Assembly: GCA_039198225.1 (NCBI GenBank)
Contig: JBCCTQ010000008.1
Coordinates: forward strand, 1-64,000
From: JASJAR01 sp039198225
GTDB lineage: Bacteria > Pseudomonadota > Alphaproteobacteria > Rhodobacterales > Rhodobacteraceae
Length of the DNA: 64,000 nt
Direction: 5' to 3'
The notes under the pieces are model-generated. The model was not told the origin of the DNA. It saw nothing but the letters and a program-made list of their open reading frames with translations, and made no database searches. Shown here one piece after another: positions 33,804 to 41,850 of the stretch. Within the stretch, counting starts at the first letter, position 1, and each line of letters starts with the position of its first letter. A program made the position numbers and the translations under genes.

Positions 33804-35239
33804 CGCCGGGGTGTCCAAACCTCGACCCGGCGGTTGAGCCCTTTGCCCCAAGTCACACCGTTGCAGGCCACGGGCCGCGCCTCACCGAGGCCGATCGCCT
33901 CGAACGCAACCGCGCCCGCGTCTTGGGAAAGCTCTGCCAAAACCGCGTCGCGGATGATACCGGCCCGTCGCTCGGACAACTCCGCATTGGTGTCTTGAGC
34001 CCCGTCCGCATCGGAAAACCCAACGAAAACAAGCCGTTTCCCTGCCAAATCCCCGGACTGAATCGCAGTGACGAGCCGTTCGATCTGAAACAGCGCTGCG
34101 GCGTCGGGGCTGTTGGTGCCGCTTTCAAATCGCATGGCAAGGTTAAGACGCGTCAAGCCGTCCAGGGCAGCGTCGGCTGCGGCTTCGATCGCGGCAACGT
34201 CGCTCGACGCATCGGCCCCCAGCGCTTCTTGCCGCCCATCGCGGACCGGGTTCACCACGCTGACCGAGAGGTCGAGAAACCCAGCGTCGAGAACACTTGG
34301 CCAAGCTTCGGGGCTGGCGCTCCAGTCCAGGAAGTCCCGGATAATGGGCATAAGGCGCGTGCGATCGCGCCGGACCACCACGAGATGGCTCAGGGGGTAA
34401 TCGCCGCTGCGCACCCCGTCACCCATACCGAGCGTGCCCCGGCCGCAGGGCCCCGTCACCACAAGGGGCACCGCGTTGGCGATCTCGCTGAGGGGCACCG
34501 GGCCGAGCCCGCCAGGGTTGCGAGCCACGGCGTCGGCGGCGTCGGAATAGGTGGTGTGGCGCACGGCACTTTCTCCGGGTTGAAACGACGATGAGGCCCC
34601 GGATGCGGCCAGCGGTTCGGGCCATTGAACATCCACCGGAACACCGCTCGCCCCGCCAAGGCCTTGCCAATCGGGAAATTCACCGGCCACCGCCGCCTCG
34701 ACCGCGAGGAGCGTCAGCCCGGTGACCGGATTGTCGAAGGAAACCGCCGGCACCACCGCGTCGAAGGCGAGGACCGTGTCGATCTCGTCTCGGCCAGGTT
34801 GGCCCCCGCTCCGGCGGAGGACCTGCCACGCACCGGCGGACGCCTCAAAATCGACCGCAAGAGAGACCGGCCCCTCCGGCGGGTCGATCTCGATCCGCCT
34901 GAGCCCTTCGGCCCCGTGAAACTCGCGCACATCCGCGCCAAGATGGGCGCCGTAGCTCTGGACGAGATAGGTCATCAAACGCGCCAAGGCCCCATCCGCC
35001 GGGTCGAGCGCAAGTTCGAGCCGGAGATCTGCCGGGCAGGCCGCCCCGCTACAATCGAGCCCCGTTCCGGCAATCGTGATCGGGCCGTTCGCCGTATCGA
35101 GCCGATAAAACTCCCCATCGAATGAGCGAAAATCGCCTTCGATGACCAGGCCGCCCTCGCCCGAGAGAACAACCCCAGTCTCAGCAAAAGCCAGGGACGG
35201 CAACAGCGCGATCGCGGCAGAGAAGAGACGGAATGACAT
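33800..35239 (-). CDS. PBP-OmpA hybrid envelope protein
   Basis: This 479-aa exported protein starts with a signal peptide (FSAAIALLPSLAFAE). It has a first domain (about 20-115) of unknown type beginning VVLSGEGGLVIEGDF, a middle part (about 120-335) resembling a periplasmic phosphate-binding-like (PBP) fold, with QPGESAVRHTTYSDAADAV, EIANAVPLVVTG and SHLVVVRRDRT, and a C-terminal OmpA/MotB peptidoglycan-binding domain (about 365-479) containing FVGFSDADGAQDTNAELSERRA (in parts VGFSDADGAQDTN and LSERRAGIIRDAVL) and the end GLNRRVEVW. It likely binds murein and some ligand. It is the second gene of a two-gene unit with the hypothetical at 35254-36102. Confidence 0.8.
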   Translation of the reverse strand: MSFRLFSAAIALLPSLAFAETGVVLSGEGGLVIEGDFRSFDGEFYRLDTANGPITIAGTGLDCSGAACPADLRLELALDPADGALARLMTYLVQSYGAHLGADVREFHGAEGLRRIEIDPPEGPVSLAVDFEASAGAWQVLRRSGGQPGRDEIDTVLAFDAVVPAVSFDNPVTGLTLLAVEAAVAGEFPDWQGLGGASGVPVDVQWPEPLAASGASSSFQPGESAVRHTTYSDAADAVARNPGGLGPVPLSEIANAVPLVVTGPCGRGTLGMGDGVRSGDYPLSHLVVVRRDRTRLMPIIRDFLDWSASPEAWPSVLDAGFLDLSVSVVNPVRDGRQEALGADASSDVAAIEAAADAALDGLTRLNLAMRFESGTNSPDAAALFQIERLVTAIQSGDLAGKRLVFVGFSDADGAQDTNAELSERRAGIIRDAVLAELSQDAGAVAFEAIGLGEARPVACNGVTWGKGLNRRVEVWTPRR

Positions 35240-35253
35240 GGACGGGCAGCAGG

Positions 35254-36102
35254 CTAAGGCCGCTGAAGTCTAAGATCATCTAGAAGATTTTTCAATAGGA
35301 TCGATTGCTCTGGCCCGTCACACTGGTCGAGCGTCAGGAAAATGTCGCGCTTTTTCGGAGGCACTGCGCCTGCCATGAAGGTCCGGAGCCCAAGTTCCGC
35401 CGGGCAGCCCGCCACGCCGAGATCGGCGGCCACGTCGAGGCGGACAAGGCCCGGCCCGGCATCGGCGGGCACCGTATAAAGCTCGATTTGCCCCAGTCCC
35501 GGCGCGCCGTAGTGGAACACCTCCCCGAGGGCCCGTGCCGGGGGATCGGCCCGTTGGCCGCTCCGGTCAAGCTCGGCGCCGAATTCGCGCACGTTGAGCC
35601 TAAGATCCACCGGACCGTCCCAGGCGAGCCCCACCGCCAAGACCTCTGAACCCGGTTCGACCGCGGCCTCGAGGCGAAGCGTGTCGATCTCAACGCGCAA
35701 GGTCTCGACGCCGAGACGGGGCAAAAGGCGCCAAACACCTCCCCGCTCAGAGATCCGTTCGGCAAATTCGAGCGGCCCGTAGGAAAACCGGGCAATGGCA
35801 TTGACGCGGCAGGGTGCGACCAGGCTGGCCCGGATCAGACCCGACGGAAGCGGCGTAACTTCGAGCGTGGGCCCGCACGACAAGCCGTCCACGCCGAGGG
35901 TCTCGGTCGTGCTAACATCCGGAATGTTGGTGTCGTCGATGCCACGCGGCAGAGGCAGGGACAGACTCGCCACCGAAGCTTCGGCCGGGCTGTTGGGCAT
36001 GGCGGGCGTCGCGGGGCGCCAAGACAACGCGAAACCGAAAAGAGCAAGGACGATCGCCAGAACCACCAAAGCTGCGGTAAGGGTTTCCGGCCGGAAATTC
36101 AC
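35254..36102 (-). CDS. Membrane-anchored periplasmic hypothetical protein
   Basis: This 282-aa protein has one N-terminal membrane helix (LTAALVVLAIVLALFGFAL at about 8-26) and a periplasmic part with a repeated pattern of beta-strands: SCGPTLEVTPLPSGLIRASLVAPC, VNAIARFSYGPLEFAERISE, VLAVGLAWDGPVDLRLNVREFGAE and a C-terminal CPAELGLRTFMAG. Cys residues are spaced as if for disulfides. I do not recognise the family. It starts 42 bp downstream of secA and ends 14 bp before the PBP-OmpA gene, so the two are likely a functional pair. Confidence 0.75.
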   Translation of the reverse strand: MNFRPETLTAALVVLAIVLALFGFALSWRPATPAMPNSPAEASVASLSLPLPRGIDDTNIPDVSTTETLGVDGLSCGPTLEVTPLPSGLIRASLVAPCRVNAIARFSYGPLEFAERISERGGVWRLLPRLGVETLRVEIDTLRLEAAVEPGSEVLAVGLAWDGPVDLRLNVREFGAELDRSGQRADPPARALGEVFHYGAPGLGQIELYTVPADAGPGLVRLDVAADLGVAGCPAELGLRTFMAGAVPPKKRDIFLTLDQCDGPEQSILLKNLLDDLRLQRP

Positions 36103-36127
36103 CGGACCGGATCAGCGACTAAGGCTC

Positions 36128-36142
36128 CCGCGACCATCGCGG
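36128..36142 (-). terminator. Small GC hairpin between secA and the downstream gene
   Basis: CCGCGA / TCGCGG with a 3-base loop, just after the secA stop on the minus strand. It lacks a T-run, so it would be a weak or Rho-assisted terminator, or only a processing signal. Confidence 0.3.
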
Positions 36143-36144
36143 TC

Positions 36145-38841
36145 TTAGCTCAAGCGCCCGTGGCAATGTTTGAACTTTTTCCCCGACCCACAGGGGCAAG
36201 CGTCGTTTCGGCCCGGATCGCCCCAACTGGTTGGATCGGCCTCGTCAAAACCTGCCTCGGGTGATCCGGCGGCATCCGGCGGGCCCGCATCGGCCATGGC
36301 CATCTGCTGGCTCCGCTGCTGTTCGAGCATTTGGCGCACCATGGCGTCCTGCTCTTCTTGGGTCATCGGCCGAATTTGCGCGAGCTTTTTGGTCACGTCG
36401 GTCCGGAGCCCTTCGAGCATCGCCTGGAAGAGTTCGAACGACTCGTTTTTGTACTCGTTCAACGGATCGCGCTGGGCATAGCCTCGAAACCCGACGACCG
36501 AACGGAGATGTTCGAGCGTCAAAAGATGCTCGCGCCATTTCGTATCGATGATCTGCAAAACAAGCTGCTTTTCGATCTGGCGCATCTGGTCGGGTCCGAA
36601 CTGGGCCGCCTTGGCCGCCATGAACTCGTCGGACGCCTTTTGGAGCCGTTCGGCGATCTCATCGTCATCGACTCCTTCCTCCGCGGCCCATTCAGCCACC
36701 GGTGCGTCGACCCCGATCTGCTCAATCACCGCCACTGCGAGACCGTCAGTATCCCATTGATCGGCGTAGGTTTTCGGCGGCATATATTGGTCGATCAGAT
36801 CATCGATCACCTGGTAGCGCATGTCGCCAACGATCTCCGAGAGATCCTTGGCTTCCATGATTTCGCGCCGCTGGCCAAAGATCGCCTTCCGCTGATCGTT
36901 CATGACGTCGTCGAACTTTAGAAGCTGCTTGCGGATATCGAAGTTCCGCCCTTCGACTTTCGCCTGGGCCCGTTCGAGGCTTTTGTTCACCCAAGGGTGG
37001 ATGATCGCCTCGCCTTCTTTCATGCCGAGCTTGCCCAGCACATTATCGAGCCGGTCCGACCCGAAGATCCGCATGAGATCGTCTTCGAGGGACAAAAAGA
37101 AGGCCGAGCGCCCGGGGTCGCCCTGGCGGCCCGAGCGGCCGCGGAGCTGATTGTCAATCCGGCGGCTTTCATGGCGCTCGGTCGCAAGAACAAAAAGCCC
37201 GCCTGCGGCGAGAACCTTTTCTTTCTCGTCGGCATGGCTCGCTTCAATCTTTGAGCGAAGCTCGTCGGGATTGGCGTCGGGGTCTTCGGCCAGGGCTTCG
37301 AGGACCTTCATTTCCACGTTGCCGCCAAGCTGAATATCCGTGCCGCGCCCGGCCATGTTCGTGGCAATCGTCACCGCGCCGAGTTTCCCCGCATCGGCGA
37401 CGATCTTGGCTTCCTGTTCGTGGTGGCGCGCGTTGAGCACGTTGTGGGGGATGCCGTCTTTTTTCAGAAGCTCCGATAGGTGCTCGGATTTCTCAATCGA
37501 GGTGGTGCCCACGAGGGCCGGCTGGCCTTTCGCGTGCGCTTCCTTGATCTCGTCGATGATCGCCTGGAACTTCTCTTTTCCGGTCCGGTAGACCGCATCA
37601 TGCTCGTCTTCCCGGGCGATGGGCATGTTAGTTGGGATTTCGACGACACCGAGTTTGTAGATTTCGAGAAACTCCTCCGCCTCCGTCAGCGCCGTGCCGG
37701 TCATCCCAGCAAGCTTGTCGTAAAGACGGAAGTAATTCTGGAACGTCACCGAAGCGAGGGTGACGTTCTCGGGTTTGATATCGACATTCTCTTTCGCTTC
37801 GATCGCCTGGTGGAGCCCGTCGGACAGACGACGGCCCGGCATCATCCGGCCCGTAAATTCATCAATGAGGATGATCTCATTATCGCGGACGATGTATTCC
37901 TTGTCCTTTTGAAAGAGCTTGTGGGCTCGGAGCCCCTGGTTGACGTGGTGGACGATGGTCGTCGATTCTGGATCATAGAGCGTCTGGCCTTCGGGCAGAA
38001 TTCCCGCAGCATGCAGCCGCTCTTCCAGAAACTCGTTGCCGTCATCGGTATAGGTGACGTTCCGGGTTTTCTCATCGAGTTCGAAATGGCTGTCATCCAC
38101 TTCTGGGATCAGCGCGTCGATGGTGCGATAAAGCTCTGACCGGTCTTGGCTCGGCCCGGAAATAATCAACGGCGTTCTTGCTTCGTCGATCAGGATCGAA
38201 TCCACCTCGTCGACAATGGCGAATTGATGGTAGCGCTGGTGAATCTGCGCCATCTCCGATTTCATGTTGTCGCGGAGATAGTCAAACCCAAGCTCGTTAT
38301 TGGTCGCGTAGGTGATGTCGGCCGCGTAGGCTTCGGCCTTCTCGTCCTCGGGCTGTTGGGGGTAGATGACGCCGGTTTTCATGCCGAGGGCGCCGTAGAC
38401 CTTTCCCATCCATTCCGCGTCGCGCTTGGCGAGGTAATCGTTCACCGTCACCACATGGACGCCCTTGCCAGTGAGCGCGTTGAGGTAGGCCGGGAAGGTG
38501 GCGACGAGCGTCTTGCCCTCTCCGGTTTTCATCTCTGCGATGTTGCCGCGGTGAAGAAAAATCCCGCCCATCAACTGGACGTCGAACGCCCGGAGCCCAA
38601 GGGCGCGCTTGGCCCCTTCACGACAATTTGCAAAGGCCTCGATTAAAACGTCGTCGAGGCTCTCACCTTCAGCCACACGGCGCTTCAATTCTTCGGTCTT
38701 GGCCACCAATCCGGCATCGTCGAGGGCAGCATACTCGCCTTCCAGCGCGTTGATCTCTTCGACGAGGGGACGCACCGCTTTGACGGCGCGGTCATTGGTC
38801 GTGCCGAAAACCTTCTTTGCTATACTGCCGATGCCAAGCAT
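36145..38841 (-). CDS. secA: Preprotein translocase ATPase SecA
   Basis: This 898-aa motor drives proteins through SecYEG. Walker A is MKTGEGKT at residues 104-111, Walker B/DEAD region is VDSILIDEARTPLII, and the second nucleotide fold has TNMAGRGTDIQLGG and GRSGRQGDPG. The preprotein crosslinking and scaffold domains are in place, and the C-terminus ends in the SEC-C zinc site (Cys882, Cys884, Cys893, His894) that binds SecB. It is divergent from the parvulin gene with 173 bp between them. Confidence 0.98.
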   Translation of the reverse strand: MLGIGSIAKKVFGTTNDRAVKAVRPLVEEINALEGEYAALDDAGLVAKTEELKRRVAEGESLDDVLIEAFANCREGAKRALGLRAFDVQLMGGIFLHRGNIAEMKTGEGKTLVATFPAYLNALTGKGVHVVTVNDYLAKRDAEWMGKVYGALGMKTGVIYPQQPEDEKAEAYAADITYATNNELGFDYLRDNMKSEMAQIHQRYHQFAIVDEVDSILIDEARTPLIISGPSQDRSELYRTIDALIPEVDDSHFELDEKTRNVTYTDDGNEFLEERLHAAGILPEGQTLYDPESTTIVHHVNQGLRAHKLFQKDKEYIVRDNEIILIDEFTGRMMPGRRLSDGLHQAIEAKENVDIKPENVTLASVTFQNYFRLYDKLAGMTGTALTEAEEFLEIYKLGVVEIPTNMPIAREDEHDAVYRTGKEKFQAIIDEIKEAHAKGQPALVGTTSIEKSEHLSELLKKDGIPHNVLNARHHEQEAKIVADAGKLGAVTIATNMAGRGTDIQLGGNVEMKVLEALAEDPDANPDELRSKIEASHADEKEKVLAAGGLFVLATERHESRRIDNQLRGRSGRQGDPGRSAFFLSLEDDLMRIFGSDRLDNVLGKLGMKEGEAIIHPWVNKSLERAQAKVEGRNFDIRKQLLKFDDVMNDQRKAIFGQRREIMEAKDLSEIVGDMRYQVIDDLIDQYMPPKTYADQWDTDGLAVAVIEQIGVDAPVAEWAAEEGVDDDEIAERLQKASDEFMAAKAAQFGPDQMRQIEKQLVLQIIDTKWREHLLTLEHLRSVVGFRGYAQRDPLNEYKNESFELFQAMLEGLRTDVTKKLAQIRPMTQEEQDAMVRQMLEQQRSQQMAMADAGPPDAAGSPEAGFDEADPTSWGDPGRNDACPCGSGKKFKHCHGRLS

Positions 38842-39014
38842 ACGTGCTCGCTTTCGTTATTGCCGGACGCCGAGACCGATGAGGGATGCGCTTGCCCGCA
38901 CCCCCGCCCCGCCATAGAAGGGCTCCGAAGGTGTCCCTGGCTCTGGTGCGATGTAAGGGCCCGCAAATACTGTGTCAACGGCGCCCCAAGACGGGCGCGA
39001 GCAAAGGAAATCCC

Positions 39015-39860
39015 ATGCCCCTTAGCCGCCTGGCCCGCCCCGCCGCGCTCGCGCTTTGTCTCGCCGGAACCGCTGGCGCCCAGGACAGCCCGCCGCCTGA
39101 AACCGTGGTCGCGACGGTCAACGAGACCGAGATCACCCTCGGCCATATGGTAGCACTCCGCGCTCGGCTGCCCCAGCAGTATCAGCAACTGCCGCCGGAG
39201 GTCTTGTTCAACGGGATCCTCGATCAATTGGTCCAACAGCAGCTCTTGGCCGACACCGAGGAGGGCCTGTCGACCGGCGGCCAGATCACCATCGACAATG
39301 AGGTTCGCGCGATCCTCGCCAACCAGGCCATTGCCACCATTTCCGACGAGGCAGTTTCCGACGAAGCGCTCCAAGCGGCCTATGACGAGAACTTTGCCTC
39401 GATCGAACCGGAAACCGAGTTCAACGCCAGCCATATTCTCGTCGAGACCGAGGAAGAGGCCGCCACGATCGTGACCGAGCTCGAGGAAGGCGCGGATTTT
39501 GCGACCCTTGCCCAGGAGCGTTCGACCGGCCCGTCCGGCCCGAATGGCGGCGAACTTGGCTGGTTTGGCCCTGGGGCGATGGTCGAGCCGTTCGAAGTTG
39601 CCGTCCAAGAGCTCGATGTTGGCGGGGTCTCGGGCCCGGTCCAAACCCAGTTTGGCTGGCATGTTATCACGCTTAACGAGACCCGCCTTGCCGAAGTACC
39701 AAGCCTCGACGATGTGCGCGGTGAACTCACCGAGCAATTGCGGCGCGAAGCCATCGATGCGGAAATCGCCGCGCTCACCGATGGAGGCAGCGTGGATCGG
39801 AGCGGCGCCGAAGCTCTGGACCCGGCCATCCTGAACGATCCCGCACTCCTGCCCCAGTAA
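39015..39860 (+). CDS. Parvulin-type peptidylprolyl isomerase, exported
   Basis: This 281-aa protein has a signal peptide (LARPAALALCLAGTAGAQ), an N-terminal SurA/PrsA-like chaperone helix region, and one PpiC rotamase domain (about 130-220): FNASHILVETEEEAATIV, FATLAQERSTGPSGPNGGELGWFGPGAMV (in parts FATLAQERST and GGELGWFGPGAM) and QTQFGWHVITL. It likely isomerises prolyl bonds in exported proteins, functionally related to the adjacent divergent SecA gene. The ATG at 39015 has AAGGAAA nearby. It abuts argJ with no gap. Confidence 0.93.
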   Translation: MPLSRLARPAALALCLAGTAGAQDSPPPETVVATVNETEITLGHMVALRARLPQQYQQLPPEVLFNGILDQLVQQQLLADTEEGLSTGGQITIDNEVRAILANQAIATISDEAVSDEALQAAYDENFASIEPETEFNASHILVETEEEAATIVTELEEGADFATLAQERSTGPSGPNGGELGWFGPGAMVEPFEVAVQELDVGGVSGPVQTQFGWHVITLNETRLAEVPSLDDVRGELTEQLRREAIDAEIAALTDGGSVDRSGAEALDPAILNDPALLPQ

Positions 39861-41090
39861 ATGGCCGACACGCCGGCCCCCTCCCCGCTGGCACCGCCGG
39901 GCGGGTTCCCGGACTTGCCGGATGTGGGTGGCGTGAGGCTCGCCGCCGTCGAGGCCGGGGTGCGATACCAGGGCCGCGCGGATGTGATGCTCGCGAGCCT
40001 CACCCCGGGCACTGAGATCGCCGGGGTCTTCACCCAGTCAAAAACTCGGGCCGCTCCGGTGATCGATTGCGCCGCAAAGCTCGACGGGCCGGCCGAGGAG
40101 GGCGCGGCCTTCATTGTGAATGCGGGCAATGCCAATGCATTTACCGGCAAGGATGGGTTGGAGGCGGTCGAGCGTATCGCGGGCAAGGTGGCCGAAGCGA
40201 TGTCGCTAAAAAGTGCGCGGGTCTTTACGGCCTCGACGGGCGTGATCGGGGAAGAGCTCCCTGACGAGAGGATCACCGGCGCCATCGACCGGCTGGTCGA
40301 AGGCCTTCAAACCGGCGCCTTTGCCACCGCGGCCCAAGCCATCATGACAACCGACACTTTTCCAAAAGGGTCGGGCCGGGTGGTTGAGATCGACGGCCAA
40401 AAGGTCTCCATCGCCGGGATCGCAAAGGGCTCAGGCATGATCGCGCCCGATATGGCGACGATGCTGGTTTTCATTTTCACCGACGGCGCCGGGGCGAAGG
40501 GCGCTTTGCAAAACATGCTCTCGGAACTCTGCGAGACGACCTTTAATGCGATCACCGTCGACAGCGATACTTCGACCTCCGACACGCTCCTTCTCGCGGC
40601 TACCGGTACTTCGGGCGTGGACGTATCAGAGCACCCGGACTTCCGCGCCGCCCTCGGGGACGTCATGGCCGATCTGGCCCATCAGGTGGTCCGTGACGGC
40701 GAAGGGGCGACGAAGTTCGTCCGGGTGCATGTGACGGGGGCGAAAGATAAGGCGGACGCCAAGCGCGTCGCTATGGCGATAGCCAATTCGCCCCTCGTCA
40801 AAACGGCAATTGCCGGGGAAGATCCCAATTGGGGCCGAGTGGTGATGGCGGTGGGGAAATCCGGCGCCGAAGCCGACCGGGATCGTCTGTCGATCAAATT
40901 CGGATCGGTCGAAGTTGCGTATTTAGGAAAAGTCGCGCCCGGCTATTCCGAGGCCGCCGCCGCCACCCATATGAAAGGCGACGAAATTGATCTCTCGGTT
41001 GATCTCGGGCTCGGCTCCGGCGCCTTTACCGCCTACACATGCGACCTGACCCACGGCTACATTTCGATCAATGCCGATTACCGCTCCTGA
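39861..41090 (+). CDS. argJ: Bifunctional ArgJ, ornithine acetyltransferase / N-acetylglutamate synthase
   Basis: This 409-aa enzyme transfers acetyl from N-acetylornithine to glutamate and, in bifunctional forms, from acetyl-CoA to glutamate, in the cyclic arginine pathway. It is an Ntn-type protein that cleaves itself before Thr200 in IAPDMATML. Conserved are AAPVIDCAAKL, AIMTTDTFPKG and IAKGSGMIAPD. Whether it is mono- or bifunctional cannot be told by eye. It starts directly at the parvulin stop and reads on to mutT. Confidence 0.95.
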   Translation: MADTPAPSPLAPPGGFPDLPDVGGVRLAAVEAGVRYQGRADVMLASLTPGTEIAGVFTQSKTRAAPVIDCAAKLDGPAEEGAAFIVNAGNANAFTGKDGLEAVERIAGKVAEAMSLKSARVFTASTGVIGEELPDERITGAIDRLVEGLQTGAFATAAQAIMTTDTFPKGSGRVVEIDGQKVSIAGIAKGSGMIAPDMATMLVFIFTDGAGAKGALQNMLSELCETTFNAITVDSDTSTSDTLLLAATGTSGVDVSEHPDFRAALGDVMADLAHQVVRDGEGATKFVRVHVTGAKDKADAKRVAMAIANSPLVKTAIAGEDPNWGRVVMAVGKSGAEADRDRLSIKFGSVEVAYLGKVAPGYSEAAAATHMKGDEIDLSVDLGLGSGAFTAYTCDLTHGYISINADYRS

Positions 41091-41101
41091 GCCGCACTGA
41101 A

Positions 41102-41500
41102 TTGAAAGTCGTCCTCGTCTCCGCCGTTGCCCTTGTCGATCCGGACGGGCGCATTCTTTTGGCCCAACGGCCGGAGGGAAAGTCGATGGCCGGGCTCTGG
41201 GAATTTCCCGGCGGCAAAGTCGAACCCGACGAAACGCCCGAATCGGCCCTTATTCGGGAACTCGATGAAGAATTAGGCATTAACACTTGGGCGTCCTGCC
41301 TCGCGCCGCTGACATTCGCCAGCCATCGCTATGAGAGCTTCCATTTGCTTATGCCGCTCTTTGCCTGCCGAAAATGGGAAGGCGCTCCGCAGCCTCAGGA
41401 AGGTCAGGCTCTGAAATGGGTGCGCCCTAAGGATCTGCGCGACTATCCGATGCCGCCAGCGGACCTCCCGCTCATCCCAATCCTTCGGGATTTCCTGTGA
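41102..41500 (+). CDS. mutT: 8-oxo-dGTP diphosphatase MutT
   Basis: This 132-aa Nudix hydrolase has the complete box GKVEPDETPESALIRELDEELG (in parts GGKVEPDE and RELDEELGI), and the typical MutT stretches ILLAQRPEGKSMAGLWEFPG and YPMPPADLPLIPILRDFL at the C-terminus. It removes oxidised dGTP from the nucleotide pool. The best start is TTG at 41102 (LKVVLVSAVALVD); no ATG occurs at the family start, and an ATG at 41039 would lie inside argJ. It follows argJ by 11 bp. Confidence 0.9.
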   Translation: MKVVLVSAVALVDPDGRILLAQRPEGKSMAGLWEFPGGKVEPDETPESALIRELDEELGINTWASCLAPLTFASHRYESFHLLMPLFACRKWEGAPQPQEGQALKWVRPKDLRDYPMPPADLPLIPILRDFL

Positions 41501-41623
41501 CGCCAATTCCGCAAGTGCAGAATGTTTCTTTCTGCGCCGCAATAATTAAAAAAGCCTAAAAATTACGCTGGATTATTTCCAATTTGGGATTAATGTATGC
41601 AATCACGAGTTGGGGATGGAATG

Positions 41624-41764
41624 ATGCTGAAGACAATCACACTTGGTTCTTGTGTGTTCGTACAAGGTGTTTTTCTGAAGGCTCTGGCCGATGGCCGCGT
41701 CGCGGTTCGCGTTGGCTCCAAAGTCTTCGAAGGATATCCGGTTGAAAGGATACCGGCAGCGTAG
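41624..41764 (+). CDS. 46-aa conserved-looking small protein
   Basis: ATG at 41624 opens a 46-codon frame: it begins MLKTITLGSCVFVQGVFLK, continues with ALADGRVAVRVGSKVFEGYPVE and ends IPAA. A GGGGA ribosome binding site lies 7 bases upstream. The codon use and its position in an otherwise AT-rich, empty gap between mutT and infB make it more likely real than chance, and I recall very similar small proteins in other Rhodobacteraceae. It looks like a small SH3-like beta-barrel, but its function is unknown. A second ATG directly upstream (41621) is possible. The bidirectional hairpin at 41792-41818 lies downstream. Confidence 0.6.
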   Translation: MLKTITLGSCVFVQGVFLKALADGRVAVRVGSKVFEGYPVERIPAA

Positions 41765-41791
41765 AATTTCGCGATCCTGTCGCGACAAAGA

Positions 41792-41818
41792 AAAGGCGGT
41801 CCCGCAGGGGCCGCCTTT
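41792..41818 (-). terminator. Intrinsic terminator of the infB operon (bidirectional hairpin)
   Basis: AAAGGCGG at 41792-41799 pairs with CCGCCTTT at 41811-41818, extended by CCC/GGG in the loop region. On the minus strand the stem is followed by TTTTCTTT, a proper U-tract, 33 bp after the infB stop. On the plus strand it follows the 46-aa gene but is followed only by CAATTTTC. Confidence 0.8.
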
Positions 41819-41850
41819 CAATTTTCAGAGTGGCTTGAATTCAACGGGCG

